This document shows positions 23,695 through 33,168 of a stretch of 64,000 bases of DNA, piece after piece. Below the pieces are notes generated by a model that saw only the letters and a program-made list of their open reading frames with translations, did no database searches and was not told the origin of the DNA. The translations under genes were made by a program, and so were the position numbers. The stretch is from Bog-473 sp963730395 (lineage in GTDB: Bacteria > Actinomycetota > Acidimicrobiia > Acidimicrobiales > RAAP-2): NCBI GenBank assembly GCA_963730395.1, contig CAVSSK010000016.1, positions 1-64,000 of the forward strand, given 5' to 3'. Numbering within the stretch: the first letter of the stretch is position 1; each line of letters starts with the position of its first letter.

Positions 23695-24243
23695 TCAACC
23701 AGTGGGCGGCGGACGTCTGGCGGCTCTCTCTAGCGGCAGACGGACTCGTATGACGAGATCTTCGCAAGCGCGGGCCTTCTCGTACGCGTCGTTCGCCGAC
23801 TCTATTGTGAAGTAGGGGCCGTCCTCTCGCCTCTGCCCGACACGCCACTCGTTCCGAACCACGCTTCCCTCTTCAACGTCCACCAGGAAGTGTTGGCTCA
23901 TCGGATCGTGTGCAAAGCGGTTTCGATGTTGGACCAGCTCATCGAGCGTGCAGCAGGGTGTCCACCTGTTGGGCCGAAAGTCGCGCTCCGCCGCGAGTAC
24001 CTCCCGCTCAGCAATCAGCACCTTCTTGAACCTAGAGACGACGGGGCCGAGCGTTCCCCTGCTCTCGTAGAAGTCCCAGAACAGATCAACCTTGCGAGGC
24101 TCGGTGAGGAAGTAGTCGATCAACATCAGCCGGAGGTCGGCCTCGATCTCGATCGCCACGTCTAGAAACCCGGCGCGGACCATCCGCATGGCGTAGATCT
24201 CTTCCATGGGGTCCGGCCGGAAGTCGGCGGGATCGGTCTCCAT
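23695..24243 (-). CDS. hypothetical protein with HEPN-like R-x4-H motif
   Basis: A 182-residue mostly helical protein starting METDPADFRPDPMEEIYAM. It has a long acidic helix (DVAIEIEADLRLMLIDYF), VSRFKKVLIAEREVLAAERD, and the segment LDELVQHRNRFAHDPMSQHF. The arrangement R-N-x2-A-H within an all-helical protein of this size is the catalytic motif of HEPN ribonucleases and related defence or toxin proteins. It could also be a non-catalytic HEPN protein, and the match is to one short motif only. It stands alone downstream of the last array repeat. No nucleotidyltransferase (MNT) partner is adjacent. Confidence 0.5.
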   Translation of the reverse strand: METDPADFRPDPMEEIYAMRMVRAGFLDVAIEIEADLRLMLIDYFLTEPRKVDLFWDFYESRGTLGPVVSRFKKVLIAEREVLAAERDFRPNRWTPCCTLDELVQHRNRFAHDPMSQHFLVDVEEGSVVRNEWRVGQRREDGPYFTIESANDAYEKARACEDLVIRVRLPLERAARRPPPTG

Positions 24244-24610
24244 TTTGCCGAGCCTACGTTGCTAGTGACCTGTGAGCCCTGGCCACGGTCTCGTCGTCCG
24301 AGGTGCCTGCTTCAGATCGCCGGGAAGAGGTCGTGGTTGCGCTCACAGGTGCCAGCGACGGGGCCAAGTGCCGATCACCGGTGGTCCGCGATCGCTACAA
24401 GGGGGACGCAGTCGAGCTGTTCCCGAAGCCGAAAGCCCGGGTCGCCTCGCCGGGGCGCTCAGCCAGCTGGCGGCCGGGATGCGTGCGGTTGGTACTCCCG
24501 ATGACGAGATGTGGCGCCTGGTCCGAGAAGTTGCAGTTGGCGGCATGAGATCGAGCGGCTTTGCTCAGGGCCTCAGTCAGGGCACGGCCACGACACGACA
24601 GGAGAGAGAA
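24244..24610. other. gap with coding remnants
   Basis: No complete gene. On the plus strand, two neighbouring frames read RDRYKGDAVELFPKPK, then LAGALSQLAAGMRAVGTPDD and EMWRLVREVAVGG, up to about 24550. Together they look like the C-terminal part of a helical protein whose start is lost. I do not recognise it. Confidence 0.35.
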
Positions 24611-25317
24611 TTTCGTCAGAGAGCGTTGCTGAAGAGCAAGAGGGCCACTTTGACGCGTTCCGTGTGCTCACCGCGCTCGGACACATCGGATACACCCCGG
24701 TCAGTGCCATTTTCGACATCGTCGACAATGCCGTAACCGCTGAAGCTACGGCTGTCGATATTCGCTTCGACCTCGAACCGGATATGGCGGACAATCGCCG
24801 CAACAACGTTCGGCGCTACTTGATTGCAGACAACGGATGGGGTATGGACAGGCCCGGTCTGGAGAATGCGCTCACTCTTGGATCAAGCATTACCACTCAG
24901 GCTGACTCGCTGAGTAAATTCGGAATGGGCTTGAAGTCAGCGGCACTGTCCCAGGGGAATCGTCTCACCGTTCTCTCAAAGACCAGCTCTTCCGAGGTCG
25001 ACAAGGTCGTGCTTGACCTCGGCATCGTTAGAGAAACTGGTCAATACACGCTGGTCTTTGGTGGCCTCACCGAGGACGACCTTTCCCTGTGGTTAGAAAT
25101 GCTTGGTGAAGCACCGTCCGGCACGATTGTGGCGATTGAAGACATCCACAAGATCAATCATCCGAGTGCGAAGTCGACACGAGAGGAGCTCGAGACCCAA
25201 GTAGGCATCTACTCGTACTATTTTATCCAAGACGACGGTCTTGAAGTGCGACTTGACGGACAGCCAGCTGCAGCGTTCGACCCCCTCTTCGTGGACTTGC
25301 TATTGGTGGACTCCTAA
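24611..25317 (+). pseudogene. GHKL/MORC-like ATPase, 3' truncated
   Basis: The frame reads HFDAFRVLTALGHIGYTPVS, then AIFDIVDNAVTAEATAVDI (N box, Asn-Ala), RYLIADNGWGMDRPGLENAL (G1, DNGxGM) and SLSKFGMGLKSAALSQGNRL (G2 lid, KFGxGLKSA). It then continues with a transducer-like part and stops at 25315. These are the ATP-binding elements of GHKL proteins, and the HIGYTPVSAIFDIVDN form is that of MutL/MORC-like ATPases linked to restriction-type gene clusters. Relatives are normally 500-600 residues; here only about 230 remain, because the 3' half is replaced by an integrase fragment. The start is unclear, as no ATG lies in frame near the conserved N-terminus. Confidence 0.65.
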
Positions 25318-25339
25318 CCCATCCACGGGGGATTGGACA

Positions 25340-26411
25340 CAGCACAGCAGGGGCAGCTTTGCGACCAAGACGGCTGCGCGTACTCACCTGACTGCGACGA
25401 TTGCGAGAGTGCAGGCGGGCGAATGGGCTCCCGACGCCAGGTTGTCGGTCAGGGACCTGCTCGAGGAGCACTGGCTGCCGGCCCGCCGTTCCGAAGGGCT
25501 ACGGGCGACGACTCTCGCTCAATATCGCGACGTGATCGACCAGTGGATCGTTCCCCAGATTGGAGGCGTCGACGTGAGGAAGCTCACGCCGGCCGTCGCT
25601 CAGGGGATGGTCGACTCCCTACGGGCTGAAGGTAAGAAGCCTGCCAAGGGCGAGACAGACCGACGTGGACTTTCCAATCGCTCCGTGCAGCTGGCCGCCC
25701 AGGTGCTCAAATCTGCCACGCGCTGGGCGGTGAGTGCTGGGCTGATCGGCCGCGACCCGCTCGTGGGCTACCGCCGCCCGCGTTCGAGCTCGCCGACCAT
25801 GCAGGCGTGGACGGCCGAGGAAGCCAGGACATTCCTGGCTGAGACTCGCGATGATCGACTCGGCGTGGGATGGGCACTATTGCTAACGCGGGGCCTTCGC
25901 CGCGGGGAGCTGTGCGGGCTGAGGTGGACCGCGGTGGACTTCGAGCGGGATGCCCTGCGCGTGGTTGCAACCCGTGTCGTGGTCGACGGCGTACCGACCG
26001 ATTCGGTACCCAAGACCAAGGCCGGCGTTCGCTCCGTCCAGGGTTGCGCAACTGGTGGCCCTGCTCCGCGCCCATCGGGCACGCCAGGCTCAGGAGAAGC
26101 TCGCCGCCGGGCCCGTATACGACGACGGCGGCTTCGTTCTCGCTGGCGAGCTCGGTCGGCCATATCACCCGGACACGGTGTCTGAATGGTTCGATCAGCA
26201 CCGTAAACGGCTGGGATTGCCCCGTATACGGCTTCATGACACCCGCCACACGGCCGCGTCGCTCATGCTGGCGTCCGGGACGCCAGTCAAGGTCGTGGCG
26301 GACCTGCTCGGCCACAGCTCTCCGACGATCACGCTGGCGATCTACGCGCATGTCCTGCCCGGCATGGCGGAGGAGGCTGGCGAAAAGCTCAGCGCAATGG
26401 TGCTCGGCTGA
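25340..26411 (+). pseudogene. phage-type tyrosine integrase, N-terminally truncated and frameshifted
   Basis: The reading picks up at SFATKTAARTHLTATIARVQ, which is the end of an arm-binding domain, so about 40 N-terminal residues are missing. It continues with the core-binding domain LSVRDLLEEHWLPARRSEGL and the catalytic domain LLLTRGLRRGELCGLRW (Arg). After a shift near 26040 come HDTRHTAASLMLASG (His-x-x-Arg) and LLGHSSPTITLAIYAHVLPG (His, Tyr). It ends at 26409-26411, 120 bp from the 3' end of a tRNA-Ala gene. That is the usual place for an integrase that recombines at a tRNA, so this fragment probably marks the right end of the island. Confidence 0.8.
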
Positions 26412-26530
26412 CAATCGAACAGGGCGCATGGCCGGACCTCATCGTGAGCCGTGACACTACCGTGACAAGCAGCACCGGACGTTCGGGACGCGGTGCGCGG
26501 ACACTGCGCTGATTTGGATGTTTGAGTGAG

Positions 26531-26604
26531 TGGAGGCGATGGGACTTGAACCCACGAACCTCTTGACTGCCAGTCAAGCGCTCTACCAGCTGAGCTACGC
26601 CCCC
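26531..26604 (-). tRNA. tRNA-Ala, anticodon GGC
   Basis: The reverse strand begins GGGGGCGTAGCTCAGCTGG and ends CGCCTCCA. The acceptor stem GGGGGCG pairs with CGCCTCC with one G-U pair, the T arm contains GTTCAAGTCC, and the anticodon loop CTGGCAG gives GGC, reading GCC. The 3' CCA is not encoded. Its 3' end faces the integrase remnant and the island, so it is the probable attachment site. Confidence 0.93.
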
Positions 26605-26760
26605 AGTGGCGGAGGTCAACGTTAGCAGTCAGGAACCGCCGCTCCGTCTCGGCACAGGGGCCGCCGCACCTCGCCGCACGGCGAATGGACACCGACAGGG
26701 GGAGCGAAGACCCGCCCGATGCCGATCGGGAAGCTCCAGGCCGTGGCCTACCCTGGTGGC

Positions 26761-29294
26761 ATGGCACGCGCCTATGACGTCAACGCCGTGGAAGCCAAGT
26801 GGCAACGACACTGGGCTGAGGACGGCACCTACGAGATCGACAACGACGATCCCCGAGAGAAGTTCTACGCGCTGTGCATGTACCCCTACCCCTCGGGCCC
26901 GGCGCACCAGGGGCACGTGCGCAACTACACCTTCGGTGACCTGGTCGTTCGCTACCAGACCATGCTCGGGAAGGGCGTGCTGAGCCCCATCGGCTTCGAC
27001 TCCTTCGGCCTGCCGGCCGAGAACGCCGCCATCAAGACGGGCACGCACCCGCGGATCTTCACCGAGGCGAGGATCGCCGAGCTCAAGTCCTCCCTGACCC
27101 GTCTCGGTGCCGTCTACGACTGGCGGCGGGAGGTGCACAGCCACGATCCCGAGTACATCAAGTGGACCCAGGTGATCTTTCTCCGGCTCTGGGACGCGGG
27201 TCTTGCCTACCGCGCCAAGGCGCCGGTGAACTGGTGCCCGGGCTGCCAGACCGTGCTCGCCAACGAGCAGGTGCTCCCCGACGGCACGTGCGAGCGCTCC
27301 GGCGATCTCGTGGTCAAGCGCGACCTCGAGCAGTGGTTCTTGCGCATCACCCAGTACGCCGACGAGCTCCTGTACGCCCTCGACGACCTGGAGTGGCCGG
27401 AGCGGGCCAAGGTCATGCAGCGCAACTGGATCGGTCGTTCCGAGGGCGCCGAGTTCGACCTCCCGGTCGAGGGCCGCCCCGACCTCAGCATCAGGGTCTT
27501 CACGACGCGCCCGGACACCAGCTTCGGCATGACCTACGCCGTCATCGCCCCCGAGCACCCCTTGGTGGACGACCTCACCACAGACGCCAACCGCGAGGCC
27601 GTCGACGCGCTCCGCAGCCGGGCCGCCGAGGAGACCGAGATCGAGCGCATGGCCGAGGGTGACCCCTCGGCCCTCGACAAGCGCGGCGCGTTCACCGGCA
27701 GCAACGTGATCAACCCCTTCACCGACCGTCCCGTTCCGGTCTACGTCGCGGACTACGTCCTGATGGGATACGGAACCGGCGCGATCATGGCCGTGCCGGC
27801 CGAGGACGAGCGCGACTGGGCCTTTGCCACGCTCCACGGGCTGCCCATCGTGCGCACGGTCCAGCCGCCCGACGACTGGGAGGCCGACGGCGGCGGGGCC
27901 TACACGGGCGACGGTGCCAAGATCAACAGCGGGTTCCTCGACGGCCTCGACATCGCCACGGCCAAGGCCCGCGCCATCGACTGGCTCGAAGAGCGGGGCA
28001 TCGGCGAGCGCAAGGTCAACTACCGCCTGCGCGACTGGCTCGTCTCGCGCCAGCGCTTCTGGGGCTGCCCCATACCTGCCGTCTACTGCGAAGTGCACGG
28101 CGTGGTCCCTGTGCCCGAGGACGAGCTCCCCGTCGTGGCGCCCGACGACGTGGAGTTCCTCCCGACCGGGCAGTCGCCCCTCGCGCTCCACGAGGGCTTT
28201 TTGCACACCACGTGCCCGATCTGCGGCGGGCCTGCCCGGCGCGAGACCGACACGATCGACACATTCGTCGACTCGTCGTGGTACTTCCTACGATTCTGCG
28301 AACCCTGGAGCACGGACCGCCCGTTCGATCCGGCGGCCGCCCGCCACTTCATGCCCGTCGACCAGTACATCGGCGGGATCGAGCACGCCATCCTCCACCT
28401 CCTCTATGCCCGCTTCTTCACCCGTGCCCTGATCGACGTGGGACTGGCGCCGGGCATCGGACCGGAGCCCTTCAAGCACTATCTGGCCCAGGGCATGATC
28501 CGCATGGACGGCACCAAGATGTCCAAGTCCAAGGGCAACCTCATCGCGCCGGAGCACTACTTCGAGACCGTCGGAGCGGACGCCCTGCGCCTCTTCCATC
28601 TCTTCGTCGGGCCGCCGTTCGACGACATGGACTGGTCCGATCAGACCGAGCAGGTCATCGAGGGGTGCGGGCGCTTCCTGGACCGCCTCTGGCGTACGAG
28701 CCTGTCCGAGCCCCGTTTCCGCACGGATGAGCAGACCGACGCGGACCGTACGGTGCGACGCGCCGTCCACCGCACGATCGACGAGGTCACGCGCGACCTC
28801 GAGCGCTGGTCCTACAACACGGCGGTGGCCCACTGATGGAGCTGCTGAACACCGTGCAGCGCTACGGGCGCGACGGCGGAGGCGGAAGCCGAGACGGGGC
28901 CGACCACGACCACGGCGACGACGGCGCCGGCGCCGGCGTGGGCCCGCACGCCGAAGTGTGGAACGAGGCGCTCGATGCACTCCTCAAGCTCCTCGCCCCC
29001 ATGACGCCCCACGTGACGGCGGAGCTGTGGGAGCTGCGCCACCCCGGCCAGCCTTCGGTGCACCTGCAGTCCTGGCCGACGGCCGACCCCGAGCTGGTCC
29101 GACAGGAGACGGTGACCATGGTCGTTCAGGTCAACGGCAAGGTGCGCGACCGCATCGATGTGGACGCCGGCATCTCCGAGTCGGACGCCGAGGCGGTGGC
29201 ACTCGCCTCGGCCAGGGTGACCGAGGCGCTGAAGGGTGCGACGCCAAAACGGGTCGTGTCCCGGCCGCCCCGCCTGGTGAACGTCGTCGTCTGA
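26761..29294 (+). CDS. leuS: leucyl-tRNA synthetase, one apparent frameshift
   Basis: The ATG at 26761 starts MARAYDVNAVEAKWQRHWAE. The class I signature is PYPSGPAHQGHVRNYTFGD (HIGH-type HxGH). WCPGCQTVLANEQV and CPICGGPARRETDTIDTFVD are the zinc-type inserts. The editing domain includes PVYVADYVLMGYGTGAIMAV, and DGTKMSKSKGN is the KMSKS loop. The frame stops at 28834 in VAHTGA-type sequence; adding one base continues into MELLNTVQRYG and the anticodon-binding and C-terminal parts up to NVVV at 29294. Total is about 845 residues, a normal length. Because leuS is essential, the shift is most likely a sequence error. The tail has an unusual Gly/Asp/His-rich insert near 28870-28940. Confidence 0.93.
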
Positions 29295-29308
29295 CCCCCG
29301 GCCGCGCA

Positions 29309-29323
29309 CCGGCCTCCGGCCGG
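29309..29323. terminator. hairpin between convergent leuS and LLM gene
   Basis: CCGGCC, TCC, GGCCGG form a perfect 6-bp stem with a 3-base loop in the 45-bp gap between two convergent stops. It could terminate both transcripts; no T-run is visible. Confidence 0.45.
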
Positions 29324-29339
29324 CCCTGCCCCACCTGGT

Positions 29340-30347
29340 TCAGTCGTGGAAACCGGCCAGCACGTTCTTCCACAGCTGGGGGTCGACCTGATAGGGCGCG
29401 TAGAAGCTGAAGCGGTCGACCATGCCCTCGAAGCGGTCGCGCACCTCGGTGGCCACCTCGTCGAGCGGGCACACGATGGCGAAGGCGTTGAGCACGTCGT
29501 CGTCGATCAGCTCGCCCATCTTCACCCACTCGCCCCGCTTCGACAGCGTGTTGAGCTCCGGTTGGAGGTCACCCCACCCGTGCAGCTCGAGGACCGGGCG
29601 GTAGGCCGGTGTCGAGCCGTAGAACGCGATCTGTTGGCGCACGGCCCTGTCGGCCGCCTCGGTGCTCTCGTCGTTGGTCCCCGTGACCACGAAGCCCGGA
29701 TACGACACCGTCAGGTCGGCGCGCGTCTTGCCCGACTTGGCCGCGCCCCGCTCGAGTGCGGGCAGGCTCACCTCGCGGAGGTAGCGCTCGGTCGTGAAGC
29801 CGTGGACCAGGAAGCCGTCGCCGACCTCACCCGCCACCTCGGTCATGTGCTCACCGACACCGGCCAGCAGGATCTTGGGGTTGCCGTAGGGGTTCTGGCC
29901 CGGGTTGAAGAACGGCGTCATCAGCGTGTGCGTGTAGAACTCGCCACGGAAGGCGAGCTCCTCGCCGGTCTCCCACGTCTTCCAGATGGCCCGGATGGCG
30001 AGGATCATCTCGCGCATGCGCGGCGCCGGGTGCGACCACGGCATGGAGAAGCGCTTCGTGATGTGCGGCTTGATCTGGCTGCCCAGCCCCAGCATGAAGC
30101 GGCCCTTCGTCAGCAGCTGCAGGTCGTTGGCCAGCACGGCGAGGGTCATCGGGTTGCGGGCGAAGGCCACCGCGATCCCCGTGCCGAACTCCAGCGTCTC
30201 CGTGGCGCCGGCTCCGATGGCGATGGGGAGGAAAGGGTCGTGCCCCGTCTCGGCCGACCACACGCCGTCGTACCCGTCCGCCTCCGCCTTGGCCGCCTGC
30301 CTCGCCACACTGCTGGGGTCGAACCCGAGGCCCCCGTCGATCTTCAT
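29340..30347 (-). CDS. F420-dependent LLM-class oxidoreductase (TIGR03617-like)
   Basis: A 335-residue protein starting MKIDGGLGFDPSSVARQAAK. The TIM-barrel pattern of luciferase-like monooxygenases is clear: YDGVWSAETGHDPFLPIAIG, TGIAVAFARNPMTLAVLAND, GRFMLGLGSQIKPHITKRFS and PKILLAGVGEHMTEVAGEVG. Use of F420 rather than FMN is inferred from the subfamily, which is mostly mycobacterial and actinobacterial. The substrate is unknown. It converges on leuS and is separated by 26 bp from the upstream PAC2 gene on the same strand, so it may be the last gene of an operon with the PAC2 and phosphotransferase genes. Confidence 0.85.
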   Translation of the reverse strand: MKIDGGLGFDPSSVARQAAKAEADGYDGVWSAETGHDPFLPIAIGAGATETLEFGTGIAVAFARNPMTLAVLANDLQLLTKGRFMLGLGSQIKPHITKRFSMPWSHPAPRMREMILAIRAIWKTWETGEELAFRGEFYTHTLMTPFFNPGQNPYGNPKILLAGVGEHMTEVAGEVGDGFLVHGFTTERYLREVSLPALERGAAKSGKTRADLTVSYPGFVVTGTNDESTEAADRAVRQQIAFYGSTPAYRPVLELHGWGDLQPELNTLSKRGEWVKMGELIDDDVLNAFAIVCPLDEVATEVRDRFEGMVDRFSFYAPYQVDPQLWKNVLAGFHD

Positions 30348-30373
30348 TGACCGTGTCCCTTCTTCCTCATCGG

Positions 30374-31267
30374 CTACTGCTCCTCGCCCCGCAAGAAGCG
30401 CTCGAGCTCGGCGGCGATCTCGTCGCCCGACGGCACCGCGTCGACCCCCATCGCGTTGCCCTCGGAGGCGTCGATGCTCTCCTCGAGCTTGCGCACCATG
30501 GCCTGGTGCTCGGCGTTGTCCGAGATCAGCTGGTCGACCTGGCGCCGCGAGCTGTCCGCCGCCCGGCGCAACGCCGAGGAGTCCAGCGACAGTCCCGCCA
30601 CACTGGCCAGGCCTTCGATGAGCACCGCGCTGGCCTCGGGGAACGGCATGCCCGCCACGTAGTGGGGGACCCGCGCCCACAGGCTCACCACCGGTGTGCC
30701 GGCGTCGCCGAAGGCCAGCTCGAGCGCGGAGCTCACACCGGCCGGGACCTCGAGCTCGCCCTGCACGATCCCCACTTGCTCGATGAGGTGGGCCGAGGTG
30801 GCCGGCGCAGTGGCGGCCAGCTTCACCGGGCGGGTGTGCGGCGCCGGAGCGGGGAAGGCGCCGAGGCCGACCACCATGCGGACCTTCCAGGACCGGGCCA
30901 GTCCGACGACGGCGTCGGTGAAGGCGCGCCAGTGGAAGTCGGGCTCGGGGCCGACGAGAAAGAGCATGTCGAGCCCCGACTCGTCTTCACCCTTGCGCAC
31001 CACGGTGCGTGGCCACGTGAGCTCGGTGGTGACGCCGTTCACGATGCGCGCCACGGGCCGCCGGGCCCGCTGGTCGAGGAAGTGCTCGCCGTTGAAGGTC
31101 ACCAGCGCCTCCGTGTGCCCCTGCCCGAGCAGCGCTGCGATCGCCGTCGTGGCGCCGAGGCCGGCGTCGACCCAGCCCTCCAGGGAGACCACGAGCACCG
31201 GGTCGCGCAGCACCGGCTCCTGGTGCACCTCGAAGATCTCGGTCAGCCCGTTGCCCTCGGGGCTCAC
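30374..31267 (-). CDS. PAC2-family protein (proteasome assembly chaperone-like)
   Basis: About 297 residues from the GTG at 31267 (VSPEGNGLTEIFEVHQEPVL). VLVVSLEGWVDAGLGATTAI opens the PAC2 domain, followed by ALVTFNGEHFLDQRARRPVA, MLFLVGPEPDFHWRAFTDAV and VVGLGAFPAPAPHTRPVKLA. A Glu-rich helix at the end (EIAAELERFLRGEEQ) is typical of actinobacterial members. Eukaryotic PAC2 proteins assemble proteasomes; the bacterial role is not settled. The start overlaps the stop of the upstream phosphotransferase gene as GTGA, indicating coupled translation. Confidence 0.85.
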   Translation of the reverse strand: MSPEGNGLTEIFEVHQEPVLRDPVLVVSLEGWVDAGLGATTAIAALLGQGHTEALVTFNGEHFLDQRARRPVARIVNGVTTELTWPRTVVRKGEDESGLDMLFLVGPEPDFHWRAFTDAVVGLARSWKVRMVVGLGAFPAPAPHTRPVKLAATAPATSAHLIEQVGIVQGELEVPAGVSSALELAFGDAGTPVVSLWARVPHYVAGMPFPEASAVLIEGLASVAGLSLDSSALRRAADSSRRQVDQLISDNAEHQAMVRKLEESIDASEGNAMGVDAVPSGDEIAAELERFLRGEEQ

Positions 31268-32307
31268 GGCACCGTCTCCAACGACTCGGCCGCCATCTCG
31301 AAGAGCCGCCTCACCTGGGCCGGGTACCCGTCCACGCTGCCCTGGTCGCCGGCGCCGGCGCCGGCGACGTAGCGGGCGTAGACACCCTGGAGGATGCAGG
31401 CCAGCTTCCAGTAGCCGAACGCCTGGTAGTACCCGACCCCCGAGATGTCGAGGTCGGACACCGAGCCGTAGCGCTCCAGGACCTCGGCGCGGGTCGAGAA
31501 CCCCGGCGCGGTCGTGGGCGACAGGCCGAGCACGGCCATGGAGTCGGTGGGGTCGGCCCAGTAGACCATCAGCAGCCCGAGGTCGGCGAGGGGGTCGCCC
31601 AGGGTGCAGATCTCCCAGTCGAGGATGGCCCGCACGGTCCCGTCGTCGGCCAGCACCACGTTGTCCATGCGGTAGTCGCCGTGCACGACCGAGGTCCGCT
31701 GCTGTTTGGGGATGCGCCGGGCCAGCTCGTTGCTGACGCGCTCGACCAGCTCGCCGTGGTCGACTCCTTCGACCTGCATCTGCTCGTACTGCCCGCGCCA
31801 TCGCTTGAGCTGGCGCTCGATGTACCCCTCGTGTCGCCCCAGGTCCCCGAGCCCCACCGCATCGGGTTCGACGGCGTGCAGCGCGGCCAGTGTGTCGGCC
31901 ATGTGGTCACCGACGCGTCGCCGCGTTTTCTCGTCGAAGGCCGCTTCGGCCTCGGGCGCGGTGCGCAGGATGTGGCCCTCCACGAACTCCATCACGTAGA
32001 AGGGGCGCTCGTTGACCGACTCGTCGGAGCAGAGGCCGATGGTGACGGGGACCGGGACCCCGACCGGGCCCAGCGAGTGCATGAGGCGGTACTCACGCGA
32101 CATGTCGTGCGCCGTGGGCAGGACGTGGTGCAGGGGTGGTCGGCGCAGGGCCCAGGCCCGCCCCTCGGCGTCCTCGACCCTGAAGGTGAGGTTGGACCGG
32201 CCACCGGCGATGAGGGTGAAGGTCAGCGGGGCGGTGAGCTCGGGCAGGTGGGAGGCCATCCACCTGGTGACGTTTCCCTCGTTGATCCCCTCCGGCACCT
32301 GCGGCAT
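31264..32307 (-). CDS. phosphotransferase family protein (APH/choline kinase-like)
   Basis: A 347-residue protein starting MPQVPEGINEGNVTRWMASH. GGRSNLTFRVEDAEGRAWAL is the glycine-rich ATP loop. HVLPTAHDMSREYRLMHSL carries the conserved Glu. VVHGDYRMDNVVLADDG is the Brenner motif (HxDxxxxN), and AILDWEICTLGDPLADLG gives the metal-binding Asp. This form, with APLHHVLPTAHDM-like sequence, is close to the kinase domain of ACAD10/11-type proteins that act with acyl-CoA dehydrogenases on hydroxylated acyl-CoA. The true substrate is not shown. It leads the three-gene minus-strand group and diverges from the thioredoxin-like gene. Confidence 0.85.
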   Translation of the reverse strand: MPQVPEGINEGNVTRWMASHLPELTAPLTFTLIAGGRSNLTFRVEDAEGRAWALRRPPLHHVLPTAHDMSREYRLMHSLGPVGVPVPVTIGLCSDESVNERPFYVMEFVEGHILRTAPEAEAAFDEKTRRRVGDHMADTLAALHAVEPDAVGLGDLGRHEGYIERQLKRWRGQYEQMQVEGVDHGELVERVSNELARRIPKQQRTSVVHGDYRMDNVVLADDGTVRAILDWEICTLGDPLADLGLLMVYWADPTDSMAVLGLSPTTAPGFSTRAEVLERYGSVSDLDISGVGYYQAFGYWKLACILQGVYARYVAGAGAGDQGSVDGYPAQVRRLFEMAAESLETVP

Positions 32308-32454
32308 GGGAACCGACGCTACCCGGTGCCACGCGTCGCAGGCAGACGCCGGGCGCCCCGCCGGACCCCCGGTCCCGGTGTTGGTGCCGGTGCCGGTGCC
32401 GGCCGGCCCCACACCGTGCGCCTGTTGGGGGGAACAGCCATTAGCGTTTGGCCG

Positions 32455-33168
32455 ATGGACGTCACCGACCAGTCATTCCAGGCCGACGTGCTGGAACGCA
32501 GCGCGACGGTGCCCGTCGTCGTCGACCTGTGGGCCCCCTGGTGCGGGCCGTGCACGACGCTGGGCCCCATGCTCGAGAAGGCCGTGGCGGGCACCGGGGG
32601 AGCGGTGGACCTGGCCAAGGTCAACGTCGACGAGAACCCCCGTATCGCCGAGGCCTTCCAGGTGCAGTCGATCCCCGCCGTCTTCGCCATCCGCGACGGC
32701 CAGGTCGTCGACCAGTTCATCGGAGCCCTGCCCGAGGCCCAGGTCACCGCCTTCGTGCAACGCCTGGCCCCGGTTCCCAGCGAAGCCGACAACCTGGTCG
32801 CCGCCGGCGACGAGGCGTCCCTGCGCCAAGCTCTCGAGCTCGAGCCGGACCACCAGGGGGCGACCGAGGCGCTGGCCCGCCTGCTGATCGACCGCGGTGA
32901 GGCCCCCGATGCGCTGGCGCTGCTCGCCCGCCTGCCCGAGACCGACACGGGCCGCGCACTGGCGGCGGAGGCCCGCCTCCTCGAAGCGGGGGTCGACGTC
33001 TCGAATTCGGACCACGCCGAGATCGAGGCCAAGCTCGATGAGCTGCTCGACAAGGTGCGTGACGACGACGCCGCCCGCCAGGAGTTCGTGGACCTCCTGG
33101 AGGCGATGGGCGCCGAGGATCCCCGCACCAACGAGTACCGGCGGGCCCTGGCTGCGCGCCTGTTCTGA
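32455..33168 (+). CDS. thioredoxin-domain protein with TPR-like C-terminus (YbbN-like)
   Basis: From the ATG at 32455, MDVTDQSFQADVLERSATVP leads into a thioredoxin fold with the active site DLWAPWCGPCTTLGPM (CGPC) and the cis-Pro loop QVQSIPAVFAIRDGQ. After residue 110 follow tetratricopeptide-like helices (LRQALELEPDHQGATEALAR, RGEAPDALALLARLPETD). This architecture, 237 residues, is that of YbbN/CnoX, a chaperone-redox protein that protects client proteins. Here the CGPC is complete, so redox activity is likely. Its stop overlaps the start of the folP-like gene (TGATG), placing it first in a three-gene operon with holA. Confidence 0.85.
   Translation: MDVTDQSFQADVLERSATVPVVVDLWAPWCGPCTTLGPMLEKAVAGTGGAVDLAKVNVDENPRIAEAFQVQSIPAVFAIRDGQVVDQFIGALPEAQVTAFVQRLAPVPSEADNLVAAGDEASLRQALELEPDHQGATEALARLLIDRGEAPDALALLARLPETDTGRALAAEARLLEAGVDVSNSDHAEIEAKLDELLDKVRDDDAARQEFVDLLEAMGAEDPRTNEYRRALAARLF

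Noticed and set aside
28834..28856. UGA in leuS as selenocysteine or stop-codon readthrough
   Set aside because: Reading through in the same frame meets another stop a few codons later (TGG AGC TGC TGA). A one-base change instead gives a perfect continuation.
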